From NCBI RefSeq assembly GCF_900312975.1, contig NZ_LT990039.1, positions 1,798,001 through 1,862,000 on the forward strand: a stretch of 64,000 nt of DNA, written 5' to 3'. Made by a program: the position numbers and the translations under genes. This document shows positions 25,302 through 32,751 of this stretch, piece by piece. Source of the stretch: Massilistercora timonensis (lineage in GTDB: Bacteria > Bacillota > Clostridia > Lachnospirales > Lachnospiraceae). The first letter of the stretch is position 1. Each line of letters begins with the position of its first letter. Below the pieces are notes generated by a model, which saw only the letters and a list, made by a program, of their open reading frames with translations, was not told the DNA's origin and did not search any database.

Positions 25302-25412
25302 TTACATTAGAAATTTTTAAAAATATACTATAGCCAGGAGCCAGGGAAAGCGGCCGGACCAAAGCTCCATTTGAAAGCAAAAGGATGATTCATATTTTAG
25401 GAGGAATGTAAA

Positions 25413-26042
25413 ATGAAAATCGCAGTAATTTGTGCAAATGGAAAAGCAGGAAAACTCATTGTAAAAGAGGCAGTCAGCAGAGGTCTTGACGTTACAGCCG
25501 TTGTCCGTGGGGAAAATGCTACAGAGGCGAAGGAAGTGCTGAAAAAGGATCTGTTTGATCTGACCGCTGACGATCTCAAGGGATTTGACGTCGTGATTGA
25601 CGCTTTTGGAGCATGGACGGAGGAGACACTTCCGATTCACAGCACTTCTCTGAAGCATTTGTGTGATATCCTCTCCGGTACGGAAACCCGTCTGCTTATC
25701 GTAGGTGGTGCGGGAAGCCTGTATGTCAATCCGGAGCACACGGTATGTGTTGCTGACGGTCCGGACTTCCCGGACGCTTTCAAGCCGCTGGCCAGTGCGA
25801 TGGCAAAGGCGCTTTCTGAACTTCGTGAACGGAAAGATGTAAAATGGACATACATCAGCCCGGCAGGGGATTTTCAGGCAGAGGGCGAGCGCACAGGGAA
25901 ATACATCCTGGGCGGGGAGGAACTGACGCTCAATTCCAAAGGGGAAAGCATTATCAGCTATGCGGATTACGCCATTGCAATGGTGGATGAGGCTGTAAAC
26001 GGAAACAATATCCAGAAGCGTATCAGCGTGGTAAGAGAGTAA
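25413..26042 (+). CDS. NAD(P)-binding reductase, YwnB/SDR-a type
   Basis: 209 residues with a Rossmann fold. The nucleotide-binding loop near the N-terminus reads CANGKAGKLI (residues 8-17), where relatives have GATG; the later blocks VVIDAFGAW, LLIVGGAGSLYV and WTYISPAGDF are typical of NAD(P)H-binding proteins related to YwnB and NmrA. It is probably a cytoplasmic quinone or aldehyde reductase or a redox sensor. AGGAGG precedes the ATG. The divergent HxlR gene makes induction by electrophiles plausible. Confidence 0.8.
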   Translation: MKIAVICANGKAGKLIVKEAVSRGLDVTAVVRGENATEAKEVLKKDLFDLTADDLKGFDVVIDAFGAWTEETLPIHSTSLKHLCDILSGTETRLLIVGGAGSLYVNPEHTVCVADGPDFPDAFKPLASAMAKALSELRERKDVKWTYISPAGDFQAEGERTGKYILGGEELTLNSKGESIISYADYAIAMVDEAVNGNNIQKRISVVRE

Positions 26043-26105
26043 GGATAATTCAACTGTATTTGCCACTGTGGACCGTGAGGGGCGGTGGAAAGGAGAGAAT
26101 GATCC

Positions 26106-26888
26106 ATGGAGAGACCTGTTACACAGGAGCAGCGGGCGGATTTTCTGATCCGCTGGCTGCTGAATGAAAGAAAAGAATATAAGGAGATACAAATTCCGGT
26201 CGATCCGACAGAGAAGCGACAGCTTCTGCGGAGCCTGATGAATGTGCATCCTCCCGTTCCCATCGACAATGAATTCCTGACGGTTCAGGATGCTTACCTG
26301 CAGGAGCGGCTGGCGGAGAGGGGAGTTACACGGATCGGGGATTTAAGCCCTGTCCGGCCGGGGATTTACCTCTGGCAGGGAGACATCACCACGCTTGCAG
26401 CGGACGGGATCGTCAATGCGGCAAACAGTCAGATGCTGGGTTGCTTTGTCCCCTGTCACGGCTGTATTGACAATGCCATCCACACCTATGCGGGAGTGCA
26501 GCTTCGGCAGGAGTGCGCATCCATTATGGCAGGGCAGAAAGCAGAGCAGACGGGAAGCGCAAAGATCACAAAAGCCTACAACCTTCCCTGTCGTTATGTG
26601 CTGCACACAGTAGGTCCCATTATTTATGGAGTGGTCACGGAGACAGACCGGAAGCTTCTGGCAGACTGCTACCGGTCCTGTCTGGATCTGGCGGCAGCTT
26701 ACGGGCTGCACAGCCTGGCTTTCTGCTGTATTTCCACCGGCGAATTTCATTTTCCGAACAGGCTGGCAGCGGAAATCGCCGTAATGACCGTTGAGGAATG
26801 GCAGAAAGAAAATCCGGATCAGATGGAGGTGATCTTTGATGTTTTCAAGGACAATGACTACAAAATCTACCGACAGCTATTACGATAG
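26106..26888 (+). CDS. Zinc-containing macrodomain ADP-ribose hydrolase
   Basis: 260 residues. An N-terminal helical extension (1-80) leads into a macrodomain: GDITTLAADGIVNAANSQMLG, then CFVPCHGCIDNAIH, whose cysteine and histidine residues form the zinc site of the Zn-macro class, and CISTGEFHFP near the end. Such enzymes remove ADP-ribose from proteins, in particular marks placed by SirTM sirtuins. It overlaps the SirTM gene at its end, which is the known linkage. It is cytoplasmic. Confidence 0.88.
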   Translation: MERPVTQEQRADFLIRWLLNERKEYKEIQIPVDPTEKRQLLRSLMNVHPPVPIDNEFLTVQDAYLQERLAERGVTRIGDLSPVRPGIYLWQGDITTLAADGIVNAANSQMLGCFVPCHGCIDNAIHTYAGVQLRQECASIMAGQKAEQTGSAKITKAYNLPCRYVLHTVGPIIYGVVTETDRKLLADCYRSCLDLAAAYGLHSLAFCCISTGEFHFPNRLAAEIAVMTVEEWQKENPDQMEVIFDVFKDNDYKIYRQLLR

Positions 26889-27708
26889 CCTCGTCCGGCT
26901 TGGGCGGGAACTGGAGACGGCGGAGGCCGTTCTCATCGGAGCCGGCGCAGGGCTATCCACATCAGCAGGATTTACGTATTCCGGAAAACGGTTCGAGGAG
27001 CATTTTTCTGACTTTCAGGAAAAGTACGGATTTCACGATATGTATTCCGGAGGGTTTTATCCTTATGACACTTTGGAGGAATACTGGGCATTCTGGAGCA
27101 GGAATATCGATCTGAACCGGTATCAGCCGGCTCCGGTAAATGTATATGAGCGCTTGCTGGATCTGGTGAAGGATAAGGACTATTTTGTACTGACTACCAA
27201 TGTGGACCACCAGTTCCAGAAGGCCGGATTTGACAGGAGTCGGCTGTTCTATACCCAGGGAGATTACGGCCTGTGGCAGTGTTCCCGCCCCTGTCATCAG
27301 ACAACATATGACAATGAAGCTGCGGTCCGGCAGATGCTTTCTGAGCAAAGAAATATGAGGATCCCGTCCGGGCTGATTCCCCGCTGTCCGGTCTGCGGCG
27401 CTCCGATGACCATGAATCTTCGATGTGACGGGACTTTTGTGGAGGACGATGGATGGCACGAAGCGGCCGGGCGGTATAAGGATTTTGTGCAGAGCCACGA
27501 AGGAATGCATATCCTGTATCTGGAACTTGGAGTAGGCGCAAACACCCCCGTCATCATCAAGTATCCATTCTGGAGGATGACGTGGCAGAACCCGAAAGCG
27601 GTGTATGCCTGCGTCAATCTGGGTGAGGCCTGGGCGCCGGGAGAGATCGCGGATCGGGCAATCTGTATTGACGGGGATATAGGCGAGGTGTTAACAAATC
27701 TACCATAG
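26839..27708 (+). CDS. SirTM-class sirtuin (protein ADP-ribosyltransferase)
   Basis: 289 residues from the ATG at 26839, chosen because GGAGGTGATC, a perfect ribosome site, precedes it. It has the NAD loop GAGAGLSTSAGF (34-45), TTNVDHQF (119-126) and two zinc pairs (C148/C152, and CPVC near 183). Where ordinary sirtuins have the catalytic histidine, this one has glutamine (TQGDYG, Q140), the mark of class M sirtuins that ADP-ribosylate rather than deacetylate. In known operons the target is a lipoylated GcvH-like carrier; no gcvH-L or lplA gene is visible beside it. It overlaps the macrodomain gene by 50 bases. Confidence 0.88.
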   Translation: MFSRTMTTKSTDSYYDSLVRLGRELETAEAVLIGAGAGLSTSAGFTYSGKRFEEHFSDFQEKYGFHDMYSGGFYPYDTLEEYWAFWSRNIDLNRYQPAPVNVYERLLDLVKDKDYFVLTTNVDHQFQKAGFDRSRLFYTQGDYGLWQCSRPCHQTTYDNEAAVRQMLSEQRNMRIPSGLIPRCPVCGAPMTMNLRCDGTFVEDDGWHEAAGRYKDFVQSHEGMHILYLELGVGANTPVIIKYPFWRMTWQNPKAVYACVNLGEAWAPGEIADRAICIDGDIGEVLTNLP

Positions 27709-27800
27709 TGCGATGGATATGAATCTTTTATAATGGCTTCGCTTATGGTATACTTAAGTTGCCATAGATGAAAATGTTTATGAAAACGAGGTGACTTTGA

Positions 27801-28019
27801 ATGAGCGAACAGAAACAGAAAATAGGGTTTACCGTTGCCTGTGTTGATGAATTTGCCCGGCAGCATAATCTGAGCGCCCGGGAAGCATTCCGCTATCTTT
27901 TTCAATTCAAAGGCATCGCATTTATTAAAGAAAACTATGATGTAGAGCATACCCTGGATTTCGGTACGATACTGGAAGATTTGAGTGTCTTGTGCCGGAG
28001 AAATGGAGGGGTGCTATGA
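27801..28019 (+). CDS. DUF3791 family small protein, possible antitoxin
   Basis: 72 residues, acidic-to-neutral and helical, matching the DUF3791 pattern (TVACVDEFARQHNLSAREAF ... FIKENYDVEHTLDF). It overlaps the DUF3990 gene as ATGA. DUF3791 genes often sit directly before DUF3990 genes, and the pair is suspected to be a toxin-antitoxin unit; this is inferred from arrangement. GAGGTGA precedes the start. Confidence 0.7.
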   Translation: MSEQKQKIGFTVACVDEFARQHNLSAREAFRYLFQFKGIAFIKENYDVEHTLDFGTILEDLSVLCRRNGGVL

Positions 28020-28528
28020 AACTGTATCATGGAAGCAATATTGTGATCGAACATATTAATTTGGCAATGTGCAGGCCGTTTAAAGATTTTGGCAAAGGAT
28101 TTTATTTAACAGACATAAAAGAACAGGCAGAGAAAATGGCCAAAAGAGTATCTAAAATTTATGGCGGCGATCCGGTGGTAAATGCCTTTGAAATTGATGA
28201 GAATTTCAAGGACCTTCTGGATATTAGAATTAAGGATTTTGGAACACAGACAACGGAAGAGTGGGCGAAATTTGTAATGAATAATCGAAACAGGGCGTTT
28301 ACAAATGAGCAGGATGCTCTATGCAATAAAGATAACAAATATGACATCGTTATTGGGCCCGTTGCAGATGATAATATGGCATTACTATTTCGTCAATATG
28401 AAAATGAGATTATAGATTTTTCTACTCTATTAAAGGGAATGATATACAAGGAAACATCTTCTCAATATTCTTTTCATACGGAAAAGGCAGTCAGACTTTT
28501 ACGGAAGGTGGATGATCTGAATGGATAA
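28016..28528 (+). CDS. DUF3990 family protein, possible ADP-ribosyltransferase toxin
   Basis: 170 residues from the ATG at 28016. The opening LYHGSN and the block DFGKGFYLT resemble the histidine and tyrosine segments of ADP-ribosyltransferase folds, with acidic residues later as possible third motif. DUF3990 is a family of unknown activity; I believe it is grouped with ADP-ribosyltransferases, but this needs checking. It is tightly packed between two small genes (overlaps of 4 and 8 bases). It is AT-rich compared with neighbours, which suggests transfer. Its position after macrodomain and SirTM genes is notable. Confidence 0.65.
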   Translation: MKLYHGSNIVIEHINLAMCRPFKDFGKGFYLTDIKEQAEKMAKRVSKIYGGDPVVNAFEIDENFKDLLDIRIKDFGTQTTEEWAKFVMNNRNRAFTNEQDALCNKDNKYDIVIGPVADDNMALLFRQYENEIIDFSTLLKGMIYKETSSQYSFHTEKAVRLLRKVDDLNG

Positions 28529-28751
28529 GCAAAAGCAGTTGATGGAATATATTATACAGGATATCGTCGATATGTTTGCGACAGAGCAGGACATAGAGTA
28601 TGATGTGGCCATGGATAAATTCTATAATTCTGAAGTGTTTGAAAAGCTTCAGGACGAAGAAACAGGACTTTATCTGGAGAGTTCCGATTATATATATGAT
28701 TTATTTAAAGACGAGGTAAATTTTGGCCATATTGTTCAGGCAGAGATATAA
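28521..28751 (+). CDS. Small acidic protein, third gene of the DUF3990 cassette
   Basis: 76 residues, strongly acidic (MEYIIQDIVDMFATEQDIEY and later YIYDLFKDEV), helical, without membrane segments. It overlaps the DUF3990 gene by 8 bases. It resembles DUF3791-type partners loosely and could be a second antitoxin or a chaperone. No firm family can be named. A strong terminator follows, closing the three-gene unit. Confidence 0.6.
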   Translation: MDKQKQLMEYIIQDIVDMFATEQDIEYDVAMDKFYNSEVFEKLQDEETGLYLESSDYIYDLFKDEVNFGHIVQAEI

Positions 28752-28764
28752 GCATATGAAGATT

Positions 28765-28797
28765 GCCCCGGAAATGTGAAAGTTTCCGGGGCGCTTT
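28765..28797. terminator. Terminator after the DUF3990 cassette
   Basis: GCCCCGGAAA and TTTCCGGGGC form a 10-bp stem (28765-28774, 28783-28792) followed by GCTTTTG. It also lies at the end of the converging anti-sigma remnant. Confidence 0.8.
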
Positions 28798-28801
28798 TGT
28801 C

Positions 28802-29670
28802 TTATTTTCTCCCTCTTGTGACCCCGATGGCAATGCACAGGATCCCAAGCAGAATACCCGCCGCCAGGAAGAGAAGATAGGTGTTGGCGTTGATACTCCA
28901 GGCGGAGGTCCAGTCGGAAAAGTCAGCCGCCAGGATGGTGAGCTGCCGTTTATGCTCCGCAATCAGCCCGTAGGCGTCGCTGGAAAACGCCATCCAGATC
29001 CCGGTGATCAGGGAGATCAGTCCTGCCTTGATCCAGCGGTTGGCAGGAAGGTATCTGGCGGTCAGGAAGACGAGCCAAACGCCGCTCATCAGGATCACGC
29101 TGATGAGGGTGCCTGCCCGCAGCCCTTCCACGTCCCCGGAGTGATGGCAGACCGTGAAGATGGTGAGGAACAGCCACGCCGTGTCCCAGACCATGGTAAG
29201 CAGCGCCTTTTTATCCGACAATACGGGCGGCAGCGCAAGCCCCCGGATCACAAAAGGAAACAGCGGCACGGAGAGCCCGAAAATGGTGGGGATGGAAAGC
29301 AGCAGGAACTGTCCGCCGCCGTTCATGCGGTCCACGAAAAAGAGGATCAGAAGCAGGGCAAAGATCCCGGCCAGGATACTCTTTGTCAGTTTCTTCTGCT
29401 CTGTCATAAGGGGCACCGCAGTCAATGCGGCCACCAGGAGCATGGAGGCGGTTGTCACGGAGAAGACGCCCAGTCCCCCGCCAACGGCTATGGAGAAAAG
29501 GAAGGTCGGGATCACCGGGATGAGCAGCAGGACGCTGATGAAAAGCCCGGCTTTCCAGGCGGCGGTCCTCTCTTTTCTGGCGTGCCGTTCCAGAACCTGC
29601 CGGGACTCCGCTTCTATGACGCAGTCCACGGAACGGTCTTCCAGCTCCTCATAGAGCGCCCGGCAGGTCG
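28802..29670 (-). pseudogene. Anti-sigma factor remnant (membrane part only)
   Basis: The frame from a GTG at 29629 gives 275 residues: a short charged lead (ESRQVLERHARKERTAAWKAG) and seven or so membrane helices. In intact relatives this follows a cytoplasmic zinc-finger domain that holds the sigma factor. Here the frame can be read back only to CRALYEELED (about 29640-29665), the tail of such a domain, and beyond that point the DNA belongs to the sigma factor gene. The sigma-binding part is thus missing. The membrane part could still be made but cannot act as an ordinary anti-sigma factor. Confidence 0.65.
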
Positions 29671-29990
29671 TGGAGGATCAGGTGGATCTGAAGCGCGGTC
29701 TCCTTATCCTCCACCGTGTCCGCCGGATTCTGGCCACCGCTGACGGCGGCAGCCTCGTCCAGCTCAGTGGCTTTCCCGGTCTTCCTGTATTCGTCTGCTG
29801 CCAGGTGCTTGGCAATGCTGCAAAGCCAGGTGAGCTCGCCGGATCTTTGTGCAAAGGTCTTTTTGGAGGTCATAGCTCGGTAGAACGTGTTCTGCGTGAT
29901 CTCTTCCGCCAGCGGCTGATTCCGCACCAGGGTCATCACATAAGAATAGACCTGCAGATAGTAGGATTGATATAATTTCTCGTAGTTCAG
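29649..29990 (-). pseudogene. ECF sigma factor, truncated (region 4 deleted)
   Basis: Region 2 is clear (NYEKLYQSYYLQVYSYVMTL, then RNQPLAEEITQNTFYRA, and GELTWLCSIAKHLAADEYRK). The protein ends at ILHDLP plus GAL, exactly where region 4, which reads the -35 box, should begin. Immediately after the joint the sequence continues in another frame as an anti-sigma gene. The only start placed correctly behind AAAGGAGGTGA is a CTG at 29990; GTG at 29939 would remove half of region 2. A deletion between the two genes explains both stumps. No function as sigma factor is expected. Confidence 0.7.
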
Positions 29991-30115
29991 GGCTGCTCAC
30001 CTCCTTTTTTGTACACCGGTTAGACGGAGTAAGATGGATTTCGTTACAGAAAATTGAAAAAATTTCAACATGAACAGTATAACAGAAAAGTTTTCACAGA
30101 TATAGCGCTTATCAT

Positions 30116-30145
30116 TTGACGCTGCGCAAACCCCTGTTGTAAAAT
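30116..30145 (+). promoter_or_regulatory. Promoter of two-component module B
   Basis: TTGACG (30116-30121), 18-base spacer, TAAAAT (30140-30145) with an upstream TG. Confidence 0.6.
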
Positions 30146-30178
30146 GAGGAAAATGCAGCAAATAAGGAGACCCGCACT

Positions 30179-30862
30179 ATGCAGAAAATCTTGCTCCTGG
30201 AGGACGACAGAAACCTGAACCGGGGGATTTCATTAAAATTAGAAAAAGAAGGATATCAGGTGTTTTCCGCCTTTTCCGCGAAAGAGGCGGAAGAACTTTT
30301 TGACGCGGCAGGGCCGAATCTGATTATCAGTGATGTGAACCTGCCGGACAAGAGCGGCCTGGATTTTTGCAGGGAGATCCGGAAGAAAAGCCAGGTGTAT
30401 CTGATCTTTCTGACGGCTCTGGACTCGGAGGTGGACATGGTAAACGCCTATGATCTGGGGGCGGACGACTATATCACCAAACCTTTCAGCCTGCTGGTGC
30501 TGGTGTCTAAAGTGCACGCCCTGATGCGGCGGGCGCGCCAGGCAGGGGAGGAGCAAAAGACAGAGATCCGCTCCGGGGAGATCCGGGTATCCTACCAGGA
30601 TATGCGGGCATACCGCGGCGGGGAAGAGCTTTCCTTAAGCAAAAAGGAACTGCAGCTTCTTCTGTATTTTATGGAGAACGCGGGGCAGATCCTTTCCAAA
30701 GAGCAGATCCTCGTCCATGTGTGGGATGTGGATGGCCAGTTTGTGGACGATAATACGGTTCCGGTAAATGTAAGTCGCCTGAAGCGAAAGATCGGCGGCG
30801 AATGGATTCAGAATGTAAGGGGGATGGGATATCTGTGGATACAGGAAAGCGTAAAAGAATAG
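30179..30862 (+). CDS. OmpR-family response regulator (module B)
   Basis: 227 residues. Receiver domain with E8-D9-D10, phosphoryl acceptor D52 (IISDVNLPDKSG) and K in ITKPFS; winged-helix domain from about 130 (LSLSKKELQLLLYF, GMGYLW). It is a paralogue in layout of the regulator at 18029. The kinase gene overlaps its end. A GGAG site precedes the ATG. Confidence 0.9.
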   Translation: MQKILLLEDDRNLNRGISLKLEKEGYQVFSAFSAKEAEELFDAAGPNLIISDVNLPDKSGLDFCREIRKKSQVYLIFLTALDSEVDMVNAYDLGADDYITKPFSLLVLVSKVHALMRRARQAGEEQKTEIRSGEIRVSYQDMRAYRGGEELSLSKKELQLLLYFMENAGQILSKEQILVHVWDVDGQFVDDNTVPVNVSRLKRKIGGEWIQNVRGMGYLWIQESVKE

Positions 30863-31977
30863 CTCTGGCAGCAGGGCTGTTTTTTCTTACCCTTCTGGCG
30901 GGGCTCTTTCTGACGGAAAGAGCGGCCAGGCAAGCGTATGAGAATACGGCCAGGCAGATGGAGGCTCTCACCAGGCAGGCGCCCGAGGAGGAGGCTGTGT
31001 TTGCCGGAATCCTGACGGGGAGAACGGTAGAAGATAATGAGGCAGCGGCAAAGACAGGGAAGGAATTGCTGGAGAAATACGGTTATGAGCTGAAAGACAG
31101 TTTTGGGGCCGGCGCGCTGCCCGGCATGGCGGGCGGTATGGCGCTCATCCTGGCAGCCGGACTTGCGGCCTGCGCAGGTCTTGCCTGGCATGGCATGAGG
31201 CTTAAGAGAGAAGCCCGGGAGCGGGCGGACTATCTGGAGGAAAAGCTGAAAGAAGAGACGGTCCGCAACCAGAAGATGGAGGCGGAACTCCGGCGGGAGG
31301 AGCAGGAAACCAAGTCCCTGATCACCGATATTTCCCATCAGCTCAAGACGCCGGTGGCCTCCCTGAAGATGAGTTATGAGATCGAGGATTCCACAGAACT
31401 TTCAGCGGAAGAAACGGAGGAGTTCCGAAGGAAAGAGCGGGAAGATGTGGAACGGCTGGAACATCTTCTCCAGGCTTTTACCCAGATGAGCAAGCTGGAG
31501 ACCGGCATGATCCGGCTGAAGCCGGAGAAGGGGGATGTGAAAGCGACCCTGGCAAGGGCAGTGGCCGGCGCATATGCGAAAGCAGTAGATAAAAACATTT
31601 CCATTGAAACGGAAGAATTTGCTGATATTGCGGTTATCCATGATCCGGGCTGGACGGCGGAGGCGATCGGAAATGTGCTGGACAATGGTGTGAAATACGC
31701 GCCGGCCGGCACCTGTATCACCATCCGGGTGTCGGAGCTGGTCAGCTATGTCATGATAGAAGTGGAAGACGAAGGCCCGGGAATCCCGGCGGAGGAACAG
31801 CCCAGGATCTTCCAGAGATTTTACCGGGGAAAGGCAGAAGCGGTACGAAAGGCAGAGGGCTCCGGCGTGGGTCTTTACCTTACCAGGCGGATCCTGGAAG
31901 AGCAGGGCGGAACGGTGTGCGTGAAGAACGGAAGAACCGGAGGGAGCAAGTTTGTGATCACTCTGCCGAAAGAATAA
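30835..31977 (+). CDS. Sensor histidine kinase (module B)
   Basis: About 380 residues from the GTG at 30835 (MDTGKRKRIALA), preferred over an ATG at 30802 because it begins right before the first helix and follows an AAGGGGG stretch. Two membrane helices (about 7-26 and 97-120) enclose a short extracellular part of about 70 residues. H-box ISHQLKTP, N-box NVLDNGVKYA, G1 DEGPGIP and G2 GSGVGLYLT are complete. It overlaps the regulator gene by 28 bases. The transporter genes follow after a 100-base spacer. Confidence 0.85.
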   Translation: MDTGKRKRIALAAGLFFLTLLAGLFLTERAARQAYENTARQMEALTRQAPEEEAVFAGILTGRTVEDNEAAAKTGKELLEKYGYELKDSFGAGALPGMAGGMALILAAGLAACAGLAWHGMRLKREARERADYLEEKLKEETVRNQKMEAELRREEQETKSLITDISHQLKTPVASLKMSYEIEDSTELSAEETEEFRRKEREDVERLEHLLQAFTQMSKLETGMIRLKPEKGDVKATLARAVAGAYAKAVDKNISIETEEFADIAVIHDPGWTAEAIGNVLDNGVKYAPAGTCITIRVSELVSYVMIEVEDEGPGIPAEEQPRIFQRFYRGKAEAVRKAEGSGVGLYLTRRILEEQGGTVCVKNGRTGGSKFVITLPKE

Positions 31978-31982
31978 GATTT

Positions 31983-32021
31983 CTTACAAAACTGTTATCT
32001 TTTTTGTTACCTTTCTGTAAG
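31983..32021. promoter_or_regulatory. Candidate response-regulator site before the module B transporter
   Basis: CTTACA (31983-31988) and TGTAAG (32016-32021) flank a T-rich stretch with TGTTA and TGTTAC repeats, in the spacer between kinase and ATPase genes. A promoter regulated by the upstream regulator is likely but not defined. Confidence 0.35.
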
Positions 32022-32079
32022 CTTCGGGCGGTATGCTCTGTACAGAAACAAAGAAGCAGGCACAAAGAGGAGGCTTACG

Positions 32080-32751
32080 ATGAAGGCGATTTTAGAGACA
32101 AGAGATCTGGTAAAATATTACGGCTCCGGTGACAATCTGGTAAAAGCCATCGACCACACCGATATCCGCGTGGAGCCTGGAGAATTTGCGGCAGTGGTGG
32201 GGCGTTCCGGCTCTGGAAAGAGCACCCTGTTGCACATGCTGGGGGGACTGGACCGGCCCGACTCCGGCAAGGTGCTGGTGGAAGGACGGGACATTTTCCG
32301 GTTAAAGGACGACCGGCTGGCAGTGTTCCGCAGGCGGAAGATCGGATTTATCTTCCAGAGTTACAATCTGGTGCCGTCCTTAAATGTATGGGAAAATATC
32401 GTGCTGCCCATCGGGCTGGACGGCCGGAAAGTGGACCGGGAGTATGTGATGGAAATCGTGCGAAAGATCGGCATGTCAGACCGGCTCCACGCCCTGCCGG
32501 GCACCCTGTCCGGGGGACAGCAGCAGCGGGTGGCCATTGCCAGGGCCCTGGCCTCACGCCCGGCCATCATCCTGGCCGATGAGCCCACAGGCAACCTGGA
32601 CTCCCGGACGGAGATCGAGGTGGTGAGCCTTCTGAAACACTGCGTGACCGAATACGGGCAGACGCTGGTCATGATCACCCACGACGAGACCATTGCCCAG
32701 ATGGCGGACCGGATGATCGTCATCGAGGACGGGAAGGTGGTGCGGTCATGA
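32080..32751 (+). CDS. ABC transporter ATPase, MacB/BceA-like (module B)
   Basis: 223 residues with Walker A GRSGSGKST, Q-loop FQSYNLVPS, signature LSGGQQQR, Walker [12 protein letters not shown] and H-loop ITHD. Closely similar in sequence to the ATPase at 19731. The permease gene begins inside its last codons (ATGA overlap at 32748-32751). It supplies energy to that permease at the membrane. Confidence 0.92.
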   Translation: MKAILETRDLVKYYGSGDNLVKAIDHTDIRVEPGEFAAVVGRSGSGKSTLLHMLGGLDRPDSGKVLVEGRDIFRLKDDRLAVFRRRKIGFIFQSYNLVPSLNVWENIVLPIGLDGRKVDREYVMEIVRKIGMSDRLHALPGTLSGGQQQRVAIARALASRPAIILADEPTGNLDSRTEIEVVSLLKHCVTEYGQTLVMITHDETIAQMADRMIVIEDGKVVRS

